This document shows positions 52,591 to 63,929 of a DNA stretch of 64,000 nt, piece by piece. The notes below the pieces were generated by a model. That model made no database searches, was not told the DNA's origin, and saw only the letters and a list, made by a program, of their open reading frames with translations. Each line of letters starts with the position of its first letter. The stretch's first letter is position 1. The DNA comes from Sacculina carcini (lineage: Eukaryota > Arthropoda > Thecostraca > Sacculinidae). The stretch lies in the NCBI GenBank assembly GCA_916048095.2, contig OU696573.1, positions 9,241,306-9,305,305 on the forward strand, written 5' to 3'. The translations under genes and the position numbers were made by a program.

Positions 52591-55500
52591 GTCCATGTCA
52601 CTTTTCAGGCCTGAAAGACTAGGTTTTCAACTAGTACGCTCCAATAAGCCCAGCTAAAATTTCAACTTTTCTCCGGTGGTACTTTACAATTGCTCTGTTT
52701 GTTCCACATATGCAATATGTTGGACAATATCTCCTTTCCTATCATTTACGTGTTAATTTACGTTTTTAATCAAATTCTTACACATATTTGTGCTATATTA
52801 AAATCGATATAATTCCGACTATAAAAAACTTTATGTTTCAGATAACGAAATATTTGGTAGACTTAATTTTCACCTTGAAATAGTTCTGGGCATTAAGCCC
52901 TGCACGTAAAATATGGAGTAGAATTTTTAATTGAAATATGGCCTTAATCAGACCTGGATCTACGACATTCAGCCGAGTTAGGCTTCACTGGTCCGTCGTT
53001 TTGTTTGCGTATTGCCTCTGAGCTGCTGTTTGTGGGAATGAGGGACTTTCGCGTTTCATTCATGATAATCGTTCCAATTAGGAATTGTTGTTTGGCCAGT
53101 TTTCTTTGAAGGAATTTCCTTGTGTTTCTCCAGATATTCTGCATTGCCGTCCATAGATTTCATACATTACATTTCATACAGTATAGGGCCCGTGTACATT
53201 TTATGCGAGAGTGAAAACTGGTGTGTGTGTGTGATTCACCTTAATTGAGACACAAATGTCCATTTTAATTTTTAGTGTTATGTCAGTTTTTATCAGAGAC
53301 TAGAGACTAGGAAATACCAGAGACAAGATAATTTATACTTACTACAAGAACTTACATATGATATACTTAAGATATATAAAAATATGAATAAATATGTTAA
53401 ACAAACAAACTTATAACTATATAAATAACTAGTAAAATGTATGTATTAAATAAATTAAATTAGATTGTATTTATATTATTATTGATTATATTTATGATAT
53501 ATTATTATACTGAATTTATAATTCTGTCATCATCAGCATTCACTATTCTTGCTATCAGTGTGCATCAATTTGAAAAAAATCATGATTGATTTTTCAATTT
53601 ATCACAGAATCATGTTATGTTTATACTATTCAATCTAGATACATATACATTTTAATATACATTTATTTGAATTTTTTATTTAAATTTGTATATGTTAATT
53701 TTTGTGGGAATTTTTAATTGTGGAAGTCGAGAATATACCTTAATTCAATTAATATTTTTGTGAATTTTCTATAATTTATAATATTTAATAAAAATATTCA
53801 GATAACCTATCGGGTTTCGATTGCGTGTTGTTTATATATACAAAGATTTCGTGTTATAGTTTGTGTACATTTTCTCTGTTCTATTGGCCAGGTAATGTAG
53901 TGAACATGCTGTCAAGAACACAGACTTTGCCTACACATGGAATGCCATCGTGGATGCCACAATTTTGATAATCTTCAGTCGTAAAAATCGCTAATAAAAT
54001 CCGTTTTCTTTCTACTTATTTATTGGCGTATATCTCATGCAGTTATGCGAAAATTATATACAATTACAACAACAAATATTGGCATTGTTAATCTGTTAAA
54101 TGAGTATTGTGTTGTATTGTTATATTGTTTGGTGTTATTACCGATATTGTGTTCACAATTATTGTGCTAAATCGACTGGATTTATTCCTTGTTTTTTTTT
54201 ATCAGCGGCGCCGTACGCTTTTTTATTTATTAAGCATATTCTTCTCATTGTGCATATTTAGTTTGATATGATAAACCCAAATATACTAAACAACAATTGT
54301 GTGATCCAATAACACTATTTCATATCAACATTATGGTCGTATGCGTCAAGAATTACTAGGCAATGCTCGCATGTGGAAATATAATCGACCAAACTAACCA
54401 AGCTTATTTTTATTCCCACGAATACATGCGATGTTAAGATTGTTTGCACATTTCAAGATTTCATATTCAAGTTATGTGCTAATAAATTTACACTCTTTTT
54501 GTTTGATGGATCTAAATAGAAGTTTTTTCACCAAAGTTACACAATCAACGCAGATGAATGAATTTCATATTGAAAAGTTTTTCAGGCGCTCAATGCCAGG
54601 GTTGTGTATGTGTTTTAAACTGTAATTCGGCGAATACAAAATATTAGAAACACATCAGTGATTCGCTGTAGCCCGCACGTTCAGCCAAATATGACCCAAT
54701 TCTAGCGTAATGTAATGTAACTCGGTACAGCTCGCTGTCTAAGGAAACTTAGTAAATAGCACACCATAAGGGCTCAATTCATCACCAAAATAGACATTGC
54801 TGACATATTATAATAGACATTAATTGAGATTGCTGCATATTATTATTGAAGCGAATTGATACGGAAATTGAGGCGAAATTAACATGTGATAATTTTGTAC
54901 GATTAACTATAACTTTTAGATAATTCATAATACACTGTTTTGCCGTTGCACACTATAGGTGGCTTCATTGGAAATTGTTGTGTATTTGCATACATCTGTG
55001 GTGCGACACAACTTCCGTCTCGCGCCATCTCCCGACCATACCAGCTGTGTGTACGCCTGTTTGTCTGTATGTCATTGTGTATGTGTTGTAGGACCATGTG
55101 TGCGTGAGCTTGTTTGTACGTGTGTCCGATCGTCCCGTCCTGTTATAGCTGTACTTGTAAATACAGTCGGTCCATAGCACTCTCGTTATCAACTTGTGCT
55201 GTTCCGTGGCAACCTAAACGCCACACATCCACTAAACACTAAACATAACAGAGCACAAACAATTAATTGTGAATTCAATCGAATCTGGTCCGAGTATGTT
55301 ATTCAGGGTGTTATGAGTTCATTCTTAAAAATAATTAATCATTAATAATGATGAATCAATAATGATTCATTGTTGATTCATAATTATTCAATTTATTCAT
55401 GATTTGATTTATGCTATTTATATGATAAAAACAAATGTGAGTGAAACGATGCCAAACGTTTTGTCACAAAAGCGCTAAATACCAGCTCCGTTCAGCTGTT

Positions 55501-55626
55501 TGCAACGTGTAATGATCTGTGTTGTTGTTTTGGTTCGTTTACCGTTTCACTTTGCTTGTCTAGTGTGGTGTGGCTGATTTGGTGGTGTTAGTCACCTAGC
55601 TATTTGTAGTCCTTACGTTATTCACC
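52591..55626. other. Intergenic region, no gene seen
   Basis: About 3 kb, AT-rich, between the stop of the EGF/sushi gene and the APPL start. No repeat with a partner in this window and no coding-like frame. It should hold the 3' untranslated region of one gene and the promoter of the next. Confidence 0.5.
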
Positions 55627-55674
55627 ATGGTACAGAAGCTACCGTTGGAAAATGCGCTGGAGGATTCCCCAGAG
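55627..55674 (+). CDS. APPL: APPL exon 1: N-terminus of the BAR domain
   Basis: ATG in TTCACCATGG, a strong start context, opens 16 codons (MVQKLPLENALEDSPE) to a GTATTT donor in phase 0. The leader KLPLENALEDSPE matches the conserved KLP-x-E-x-x-LEDSP start of APPL proteins, and the phase and sequence join onto 63771. APPL proteins are Rab5 effectors on early endosomes with BAR, PH and PTB domains that scaffold receptor and Akt signalling. Too short to stand alone; the match of both halves makes it convincing. Confidence 0.85.
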
Positions 55675-57455
55675 GTATTTACTCGTACTATGTCTGCTCG
55701 CTTAAGTGTTGTTTTTACTGGTTTTGTGGTTTTCATTCATTCATTCATGTATTATTCCAGCATTCAATTTTACAGTATTATGTGCTGTTATTAAGTGAAG
55801 GATAAGTAATGTATGAAGTGTGTGTGAACTCCTGAATTACACTGAGTGTAAACATGTACAGTGCATTGATTGAATTTTGCTTGTTGACTTGAATTGTTTC
55901 GTCAAATCTCGCTAGATATAATGGAATTAGTCAATGGTCTTATGATGTGCCTGCTGATGTTGGAATTGTAGGCCTGTTGAGATTACGCTTAACCGATTTT
56001 GCAATTCCAGTATGCTATGACTCTAATCGGACCAATTATCGTGAATTCACCGTTTAGTATCATCATTTATTTTGCTATTTATAATACAATACAAATATGC
56101 AATATTCAATACAGCAGGGCATGAGAAGCATTGACGCTTATTTAGCCCACGATTTATAGCGTTCGCGTTCTTCCCATTCCACCCTGTTCTTAGATTTTAA
56201 TTATGATAATAAAAGGTAGAATTCGAATATAATACGTAGCGTTGTGTTGTCTATCACACTTGTAAGTGTTAATGTTGTGTTCTGGTGGTATTTTGCCTAC
56301 TGGGTTCTCGTGCTAAAGGTTTGTGGTTTGAAACTTTCCGCTTGAGTCCAGCGGGAATTACTGCTCTAGATGGATTTACAGCGGGGTGTGCCATATAGTC
56401 TCATCAGGCCTCCGTGCACGCCGAAAACGCCAGCGATTATTTCATTTATTGTCGAACACCATCTTATCGTGTGAGACACTTAATAAAGCACTTCAAAGCG
56501 GTTTCCGTGTTCTAGACGGACGCTTTTCCGATCATGACCCTGTCTGAACTAACACGTGAAGCTGCATAATCGTCGGTGTGTCGTGTTAGATAGAGGTGAT
56601 AGGAACAAGGGACAAGAGTTTCGTGGTAATTTTTCAGCAGGCGGCCAGTATTTGTGAATGTCCAAATAAACCGAATTAAAAAGTGCTCTTAAAGCAGAAA
56701 AGCAGCGATCTTGCTACCGGACCAACTGCAGTGCTCAGCTTCCGAGCTCATTTCAGTGGATTGTGCGCTGGAGTTTCGTGGCAAACGTCTACGGTTCGAG
56801 GCCAGCATTTGTTCACGTTTGCTTTGGTCTACCAGGGGCTACCGCTGCAGATCAGCACAGAGCGGGGCGTAGCACTTGGTTTCAGCAAACTGTTGTGCGT
56901 TTAAAGCGCCAACCAGCCAGATATTTATTTCAACCCTATGACATCGGATACTTAAAAATGATAGAACTCTCGAAATTCACATAAACTAATTTATCGGAAA
57001 TTTGTTATCTACTTTACTCTGGCATTATGTTTTGCAGGAGTTTGCGAAATGTTTATTAGGTTCCTGTTCAGAATCGATAGTTATTGAATCAATTCAATGT
57101 TTTCACCAGTTACTTTGCCACACTGCTGGTTTCCTCAGTGTGTTGTGTGTGTTGTTTTCCCATACTAACTGGAACATCTCGATGTTCGCAAGTTGTATGT
57201 TCGTTCAGTTGCTCAGATATGGCCTATGTCTACTGGATTATTAATTTTTGTTCTTGATTTCCGATTGTTTCAGTTGATGTGCAATGGAGTTGGAGTGTAA
57301 TTGTACACTGCATGGTTGTTAGGTTTTTGTGCGGCTTCGCTATGTATGGGAATAGTAGCGGCACGCGTTTAACTCGCCTAACCGTTAATTGACGCGTGTG
57401 TGCGTTGCCGCTACTGTTGTTGCGCTCTCGTGGCTTGTGGCATTGAGCGGTGGTC
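55675..57455 (+). other. APPL intron 1, part upstream of PERK
   Basis: No repeat or other gene recognised. The PERK promoter and leader should lie in its right part. Short frames at 56683-57244 have no family resemblance. Confidence 0.4.
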
Positions 57456-60400
57456 ATGCGTGGCGTGTGGTGTAGCTTAGCGGTGCTTGTCGTGGCGTTT
57501 GTGATTGTCTGTGCGTCTGCGGTGACGGTCACAGCCCGAGCTGACACGACCGAATCGCACGAGCTGTTGTCTCGTTCGCGTGCGCCGTGCAGCCGCCGGC
57601 CGCTGCTGCTGGTGTCCACACTGGACGGCTACCTGTCGGCCATTGACGTGTCGGCGCATGCGGCAGACACGGCCGACACTCGCTCCGAGTCCACACACCA
57701 GTGGCCGGCGGCTGAGCTACTGTGGCGAGTGCACGTGTCGCAGTGCGGCCTGCTGCAGTCCAGCCTGAAGGGCGATCGCGCCACGCCGGCCGGCGTACAG
57801 GTGGTGCCGTCGCTCGACGGAGGCCTGTTTTCATTTGACGGCGAGCGCGTTGAGCCGCTGCCGGTCAGCGCCGGCTCACTGTTGCGCGCGTCGCAGCACG
57901 TGACCGACGGTGTCGTGGTCACCGGCGGCCAGCACGTGGTCACGCTGGCCGTGCACGCCAAGACCGGCCGTCTGCGCTACCGCTGTGGCCACGACGGCTG
58001 TTCGCTGCCGGCACCGTCCGGCGGCGGCGGCGGCGGCCACGAGGACGCTACCGGCGGCGACGACGAGCGGGTGCTGGTGCTCAAGCAGTTTGAGCAGACG
58101 GTGCGCGCCGTGGAGCCACTGACAGGTCGCGAGCAGTGGAATTTCAGTGTAGCGCAGCACGAGTTGTCAATGTTGTCGCCAGGGGGCGCTGAGTTCGACC
58201 ACATCGAGTCGGACGCGTGTCGTGACGATCAGCTGCTGTTGACACGAATGGCCGACGGCGTGGTCGCTTCGGTGGAGCCGGGTCGGCGCTGGCTGCATCG
58301 CTTCAGCTCGCCCATTGTGCACATGTGGCGTGCCGACGAGCATTCGCTGCACGAAATCGACCTGTTGTCGTTGTCGGCGCCGCCCGACACCAGCGCCGAG
58401 CGGCAGCACGCACAGCAACACGCCGCTGGGCTCGTACACCAAGCGCCCGTGCTGTATCTGGGCGCCTACGGCGACCAGTTGTACATACAGCGCAACAGAC
58501 ATTGGCGTCAGGCGGCACGTACATCGTCCTCGACGGACTCAACAGCCGTCGATGTGGCGCGCTCCTATCGCTTGGTGCCGGCTGTCCAGCCAAACGGGGG
58601 CTCAAGTCGACAGCGGGATGTCGAGGCTAGTGCCGATGTAGGCACAGAGGTGTCTATGTACAGCTCTTCTGAGAAGCCATTGCCATTTGACGAACAGTGG
58701 TCTTCCAGTGGTGAACACTCGTCAGCACTGTCTGTGTGGTCGGCCGATCAGGTGGCCGTTCACGGCGGCTATTTTCTCTATTCGGACGATTGTTCTGTCG
58801 ATGAACTCAGCCCACAACAGGAGTCAGCTCCAGAAACAACATCCGCCAAGCACACCAAGACGTCAGAAACTGACCGGACGCAGATACCACGGCTCGACGA
58901 TTACACGGTATTGTACCTAGTCACTCTGGACACCCTGGGTGACTGGTGGCCGCAAGTGCTGCTGATGAGCTTGGTGTTGGCGCTGTTGATAAATCTGGTG
59001 CTCACCCAGCATGTGCGCTTATACTACCGAGCCAGGGCGCTCGAGGCCATCCGCTATTTGTTGCATCTTAAAACGCCAACGTTCATTGTCAAAGAGGTTC
59101 CCGTGCACACTGAGGTGATTCGCGAGGTGGAGGTGGTTCGCGAGGTGGAGGTCGTTCGTGATCGTAGTGTATCTCGCGATCGAGCTACCACCAACGGCAG
59201 TGGTGACGGCTGCGCCTCGCGCTTTCTGCACGAATTTGAGCCGCTGCACCTACTGGGCTCGGGCGGCTTCGGTGTGGTGTTTGAAGCGCGCAATCGTCTC
59301 GACGACCATCACTACGCCGTCAAGCGAATCCGTCTGCCGGGCGGGGCTGGTGCGCGGCGTAGGGCGTTGCGCGAGGTATCGTGTCTCGCGCGACTCGAAC
59401 ACGGCAACATTGTACGCTACTATTCGTGCTGGAGTGAGCGGTTGTCGCCTGACGCGTTGCGCCAGCAGAACGGATCGTTGAGGTGCGGCAACGGCGACGA
59501 TAATTACGCTGCTGATGCCTACTCAACGGCGTCGACAGACAGTGCGCTGCGCTCGGTGGTTGTGGAGGGTGGTGGTGGCAGCGAGGTGCCTGGTTTGACC
59601 GCCGAGCTAGGCGGCGGACGGCGACGAACGCTGGCCGGTGGACTGTTGCCGGACGTCGACGAGCTGGCAACACGCACCGGTACGTGCTCTTGTGCGCCGT
59701 ACTTGTGCGCGTGCGTCGGCGTCGGTGACACGACCAGCGGCGTTGTGTTCACGCCGTGTCAGTCGGACAGCGCGCGTCAGTCTGGCTGGTCCGAGCTGGG
59801 CGTCACTGACGAAGAAAGTGTGGTGTTTGCGGCGGGAGACTCGTTTGCGCCGCTTGACGTCACGCTGCCGTCGCTCGGCGGCGAGACAAGCAGCAGTTCT
59901 AGCGACAGCGATTCACCGGTGGTGGCCTTTCAGAGTCGACGGGCGTCTCGGGACAACGACGAGCAGGTAGAGTGGAGCGACGACGTCACCGAGGACGGGC
60001 CGGCGGTGCATCTGTTTATCCAGGTGCAGTTGTGTCGACGTGACTCGCTGCGCGACTGGCTGGCGTGCTCCAGCGACGCGTGTCGTGGCGCCGGCGAGCG
60101 CGACCGACGTGTGGTCTTGGAGATTTTCCATCAGATTCTGGCCGGCGTCGAGTACGTTCACAGTCAGGGTCTGATGCACCGCGACCTCAAGCCGTCCAAC
60201 ATTTTCTTCTCGCACGACGGCGTCGTCAAGATTGGAGACTTCGGTCTGGCCACGCGGCTCGCCGACGAGACGCAAGCAGCGGCGGCGGCCACTGCGGCGG
60301 CGGACGTCGGCGGTCACACAGATTGCGTCGGCACCAAGCTCTACATGAGTCCCGAGCAATGCGCCGGCGGGCGGAACTACGACTGTCGCGTCGACGTGTA

Positions 60401-60677
60401 CGCGCTGGGCGTGGTGTTGCTTGAACTTGTGCTCGTGTTTGGCACGGACGCCGAACGTGTTGCCACGCTGACGGCAGCTCGTGGCGCGCGCTTGCCGGCG
60501 GCGCTGATGCGGCGACGGCCAGACGACGCCGCACTTGTCGCCGCCATGATGTCGGACAATCCTGCCGCGCGCCCTTCCGTCGCTGCTGTGCGGCGACGCT
60601 GTCAACTGAATACACCGTTGTCGCATCATCCAGAAGTGACGGCTAGCTCGGTCGCCGCGTCGCACGAGTGCAGTTGA
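57456..60677 (+). CDS. EIF2AK3: PERK, eIF2-alpha kinase 3, single exon
   Basis: 1073 residues, near the human length of about 1116. ATG at 57456 opens a signal peptide (MRGVWCSLAVLVVAFVIVCA). The ER-luminal stress sensor follows (LLLVSTLDGYLSAIDVSAH; VQVVPSLDGGLFSFDGE; QWNFSVAQHEL). One membrane span lies near residues 497-519 (VLLMSLVLALLINLVL). The cytosolic kinase has glycine loop LGSGGFGVVFEA (about 598-609), YAVKRIRL, a long acidic Ser-rich insert as in PERK, IQVQLCRRDSLRDWL, GLMHRDLKPSNIFF (about 905), IGDFGLAT and VGTKLYMSPEQC, with the activation-loop Thr kept (GGHTDCVGT). It phosphorylates eIF2-alpha in ER stress. It lies within APPL intron 1, same strand, and has no intron. An ATTAAA at 60783 is a likely polyadenylation signal. 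Confidence 0.96.
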   Translation: MRGVWCSLAVLVVAFVIVCASAVTVTARADTTESHELLSRSRAPCSRRPLLLVSTLDGYLSAIDVSAHAADTADTRSESTHQWPAAELLWRVHVSQCGLLQSSLKGDRATPAGVQVVPSLDGGLFSFDGERVEPLPVSAGSLLRASQHVTDGVVVTGGQHVVTLAVHAKTGRLRYRCGHDGCSLPAPSGGGGGGHEDATGGDDERVLVLKQFEQTVRAVEPLTGREQWNFSVAQHELSMLSPGGAEFDHIESDACRDDQLLLTRMADGVVASVEPGRRWLHRFSSPIVHMWRADEHSLHEIDLLSLSAPPDTSAERQHAQQHAAGLVHQAPVLYLGAYGDQLYIQRNRHWRQAARTSSSTDSTAVDVARSYRLVPAVQPNGGSSRQRDVEASADVGTEVSMYSSSEKPLPFDEQWSSSGEHSSALSVWSADQVAVHGGYFLYSDDCSVDELSPQQESAPETTSAKHTKTSETDRTQIPRLDDYTVLYLVTLDTLGDWWPQVLLMSLVLALLINLVLTQHVRLYYRARALEAIRYLLHLKTPTFIVKEVPVHTEVIREVEVVREVEVVRDRSVSRDRATTNGSGDGCASRFLHEFEPLHLLGSGGFGVVFEARNRLDDHHYAVKRIRLPGGAGARRRALREVSCLARLEHGNIVRYYSCWSERLSPDALRQQNGSLRCGNGDDNYAADAYSTASTDSALRSVVVEGGGGSEVPGLTAELGGGRRRTLAGGLLPDVDELATRTGTCSCAPYLCACVGVGDTTSGVVFTPCQSDSARQSGWSELGVTDEESVVFAAGDSFAPLDVTLPSLGGETSSSSSDSDSPVVAFQSRRASRDNDEQVEWSDDVTEDGPAVHLFIQVQLCRRDSLRDWLACSSDACRGAGERDRRVVLEIFHQILAGVEYVHSQGLMHRDLKPSNIFFSHDGVVKIGDFGLATRLADETQAAAAATAAADVGGHTDCVGTKLYMSPEQCAGGRNYDCRVDVYALGVVLLELVLVFGTDAERVATLTAARGARLPAALMRRRPDDAALVAAMMSDNPAARPSVAAVRRRCQLNTPLSHHPEVTASSVAASHECS
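59111..59163 (+). repeat. 18-bp internal repeat in PERK juxtamembrane segment
   Basis: GAGGTGATTCGCGAGGTG and GAGGTGGTTCGCGAGGTG followed by a partial third unit give EVIREVEVVREVEVVRD between the membrane span and the kinase. Charged and regularly spaced, it may extend a helix. Confidence 0.85.
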
Positions 60678-60782
60678 GATCTGGTGTGATTTTGGTCCAT
60701 TGACACGCCTACACAGTGAGCGATGGTGGTTTTGCGGATGTAACGTGCCAGCAATTCAGCTGATAAAACAGTGACGGGTCGC

Positions 60783-60788
60783 ATTAAA
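60783..60788 (+). terminator. Candidate PERK polyadenylation signal ATTAAA
   Basis: ATTAAA, the commonest variant of AATAAA, 105 bp after the PERK stop; followed by GT/T-rich GTTGTTGTTGATCATTCTGTG, a plausible downstream element. Confidence 0.5.
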
Positions 60789-60799
60789 GTTGTTGTTGA

Positions 60800-62060
60800 T
60801 CATTCTGTGTTCGTTTGTTGATTGTCCAAACATCTGGCGTTTTTATTCTGTTCGCTGAGTGTATTTGGATGTGATTTCGTTTTTATGTGATGAATATTTT
60901 CCTTGCTTTCTTCGTTTTTCATTGGTTTCGCCAAGATGTGTTCACTTTTCATTTGCCTTTTGTTTTCTTGTTATTTGTCACTATGGTGTGTCCGTTCCGT
61001 GTTACATTCGAGCCGACAGATCTGGATTTAATTCAGCCTTTCCGGAATTTATATCACCCTTCGAGGACCGGAGTCTTGGTGTGTTACTTACCAAATATTC
61101 TTATCTAGACCATGGTCGTGTGCTTTATATTTTGTGGTATCACTACACAACATATATTTGTCTAGCATCATATTATACCATTAAACACATGTTTGTTGTT
61201 GTTGTGTATTGATTGCATAGGCTTACTACTTGCCGATGCTTTAGTTTTTGGTATATTCACGATTTGTCATCGAGTGTCCATCTTGGAATATGTGATATGT
61301 GTGTGTTTGGCGTGCCCATCCTCAGTGACTTATGTATTACGCTTTTTGACGTGCACTGTTATTTTTGAAAAACTCCAATGGTCTAATGTCATTTGAACGT
61401 TCCTTATTGATAAACTGTTATTTATGGTTGTATTGCTATTAGCAAATCTTAAAATATTTATATTTAAACTTATAACGTCGTGCATTTTTTTCAATTGTTT
61501 TTTGGTGAATGACATGTTGATGTGGTGTGCTTATTCTAGTGATGTGTGTGTGGGTGTCGGACATTATATTATCATTTTTTTCTCATAATTTCGTTCATAT
61601 GATGTGATGCATGGAACACATTTTGAATACATGTGTGCGTAGGGTTGTTCATTTGTGTTCTCATTTATCCAGTTTAACCTCATTTATACCGTTTAACCTG
61701 ACCTTAAAGGAAATAGGTGCGTTTTTTAATTGTGGATCTCGCTCCGAATTAGCCGACTCATTTTTCATGCTATATTTTTTAAGATTCATATTTTTAATTC
61801 TGTATACTTTACAAGATTAATTGATTTCGGCCCATTAGGGGCAATTAAATATAGTTTGATTGAGTTGGACGTTGTTGGCAGTGTTTCGACGTTTGAACAC
61901 CGAAATGCGCTTATTTTTCACATTTCTGGCAGGATTTGTTCTTGAAGTTCTCCACGATAGCACGCTTCGTTACAGGCATGCTTAATCTGATAAATTGGTC
62001 ATCGGTGAATTGTGAGGTGTGCATATCGGAAATGAAGCTCGTTTCACTGTTGAACTACAT
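60800..62060. other. APPL intron 1, part downstream of PERK
   Basis: T-rich spacer. Several short open frames, none with a recognised domain; no repeat partner in the window. Confidence 0.4.
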
Positions 62061-62349
62061 CAGGGGCTCTTAACGGGAGGTGCTTGCACTCCTAGTGTAT
62101 GTTAGCCTGGTTTCTAAGGGCTGCGAGAATTCCTGTGAAAAATTTAATGAAACACATGTTTTAACTGATGCTTTCTATTTTTTGCTGAATTTTGCTTAAT
62201 TCCCTTAAAAGTACTTTTAGCTGTATGAATGAATATTGAATATAAAAATTCCGTTATCACGCTTGTATTTGGATCAAGAATCCAGTGGTGCGAGAATTGA
62301 CTGCTGTTTTGAAAAGGGTACGAACACTGTAAAAGGTTGAGAACCACTG
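62061..62349. mobile_element. hAT-like MITE, 289 bp
   Basis: Ends CAGGGGCTCTTAAC and GGTTGAGAACCACTG form an imperfect inverted pair of hAT type. Flanks AACTACAT and GACTACAC match 6 of 8. Confidence 0.75.
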
Positions 62350-62759
62350 GACTACACTACACAAGGGAAGTCGGTGACCCATTACGGAGAATCGAGTGCA
62401 CACCACAAGCGTGTGTGCGTGTGTGTGTCTGTGAGTCGTGTTCGGTCAGGATTTATATGGGTCGGGGTCAACGATGTGGTGTGTTGGACATCCGACTTCA
62501 TCGAACATGTCCCAGTTGTTTGGTGGCACGTCAGTGTGTGGTGTCTAGTGGCGCTGGGGTGAATGAACCCGCCAATTTGTGACCGCCCACCCACCACTGA
62601 CGTAACATGAGCGCATTTGCGTGAAGCGTCTCGTGTAGTCACACGAGAATAGCTAGAAATTATAAATCAGAGGGCTGTTGCTAGTTTTTAGTACTTAAAT
62701 CAACACATATGTAGTAGTAGGTGATACAAGGGAATATGTTTGAATCATATGTAAGCGGC

Positions 62760-63030
62760 CAGTTGCGGATGCAGGGTGCGATTGGGGGGCTGAATTATGT
62801 ATGAGTGACTAGGTAGCGTGTGAAGGTCATGACTTGGGTATTTTTAATGATATGTACACACATTTACACATGATAATGTGAGAATATGCTTTGCGATATT
62901 GCTTATACCAACGAATTTTACAGAAAGGTATTTTTCTTGAGTTCATTTAGTGAACTTTTTGGATATGAGGAGTTGATGGAACATTTGGAGGTGGGCTTCA
63001 GTCCCCTGAGCCCCCCTGGATTTACCAGTG
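62760..63030. mobile_element. hAT-like MITE family H1, copy C (271 bp)
   Basis: CAGTTGCGGATGCAG to CTGGATTTACCAGTG; flanks TAAGCGGC and TAGGCGGC match 7 of 8. The interior matches copies A and B (GATATGAGGAGTTGATGGAA; CCCCTGAGCCCCCCTGGAT). Confidence 0.88.
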
Positions 63031-63133
63031 TAGGCGGCGTTTAAATTAAAAAACTTAATTACTCCAAGGTTAGCTAAAATGCTGACCAAGCAAACTTCAT
63101 CTTGGGTATTCCCAAGTTTGTATCCTACTACAG

Positions 63134-63186
63134 TATATGTATGTGTATATATATTGTATATGTATATATATTGTATATGTATATAT

Positions 63187-63262
<76 letters not shown>

Positions 63263-63330
63263 ATATGTATATGTATATATATTGTATATGTATATGTATC
63301 CACGTATATGTATATGTACTGTATATGTAT
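63134..63330. repeat. (TA)n/(GTATATAT)n microsatellite
   Basis: A pure TA core of about 80 bp flanked by TATTGTATATGTATA units on both sides. Confidence 0.95.
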
Positions 63331-63383
63331 CCACGTGTCACATCACATATCTTCTCACAGTATTCAATTAGATGGTGTATTTT

Positions 63384-63740
63384 CAAGGGCGTAGATTTGT
63401 GTCGAGGCTCGGGGGGATGACAATCATCATGCATTAGTGATCGGAATTGGCCCAGTTGGTCAATTGCATGAGACCCTCAATCGTTGTATGCCTAATCAAT
63501 TACAATACAAATATACCTCAAAGAGAGTATATTGCATATTGAGAAGTATATTGCATATAATTGCATACATTCACAATTGTCGTGTATTGTTTATTTGTTG
63601 CTATGTTGATTTTTATGACAATATACACAATTAACTGAACTGAAAAGCAGGTTTTCCGGGGGGTATTATTGCATATTCATACCCCCAGCTAATTTGTCGG
63701 GGGTATATATACCCCCATACTCCCAGGATATCTGTCCATG
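63384..63740 (+). mobile_element. GGGCGTAGAT MITE, full copy 2
   Basis: Begins CAAGGGCGTAGATTTGTGTCG and ends ATACTCCCAGGATATCTGTCC. The inverse is at 50369-50698 and a fragment at 6942-7050. Its right end is 30 bp before the APPL exon 2 acceptor. Confidence 0.8.
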
Positions 63741-63770
63741 CTTGTTACGACTGACTGTGTGGATGCACAG

Positions 63771-63929
63771 ACTCGTCTATCGGTTGCAATTTTCGAGCAC
63801 GACACCAGCGAGCTGGTGGTTTACATGCGACAATTGTGGCGCGGTTGTCAGCGACTAGTCACGGCTCAACAACAGGCGGCCGCCGCGCTGCGCGACATTG
63901 CTGCCCATCTGCGAGCTTACCCGACGCAG
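63771..63929 (+). CDS. APPL: APPL exon 2: BAR domain helix 1
   Basis: 159 bp, 53 codons, between GATGCACAG and GTGAGT, phase 0 on both sides. TRLSVAIFEHDTSELVVYMR continues the exon 1 end as in APPL proteins (LEDSPQTR, then a VFEEDA-x-x-x-x-x-YM block). RLVTAQQQAAAALRDIAAHL is the following helix of the BAR domain. The rest of the gene lies beyond the right edge. Confidence 0.88.

Larger units (their letters stand above)
55675..63770 (+). other. APPL intron 1 (8.1 kb), host of PERK
   Basis: Bounded by GAG/GTATTT and GATGCACAG/ACT. It contains the PERK gene, two hAT-like MITEs, a (TA)n tract and, just before the acceptor, a GGGCGTAGAT MITE. Confidence 0.85.
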
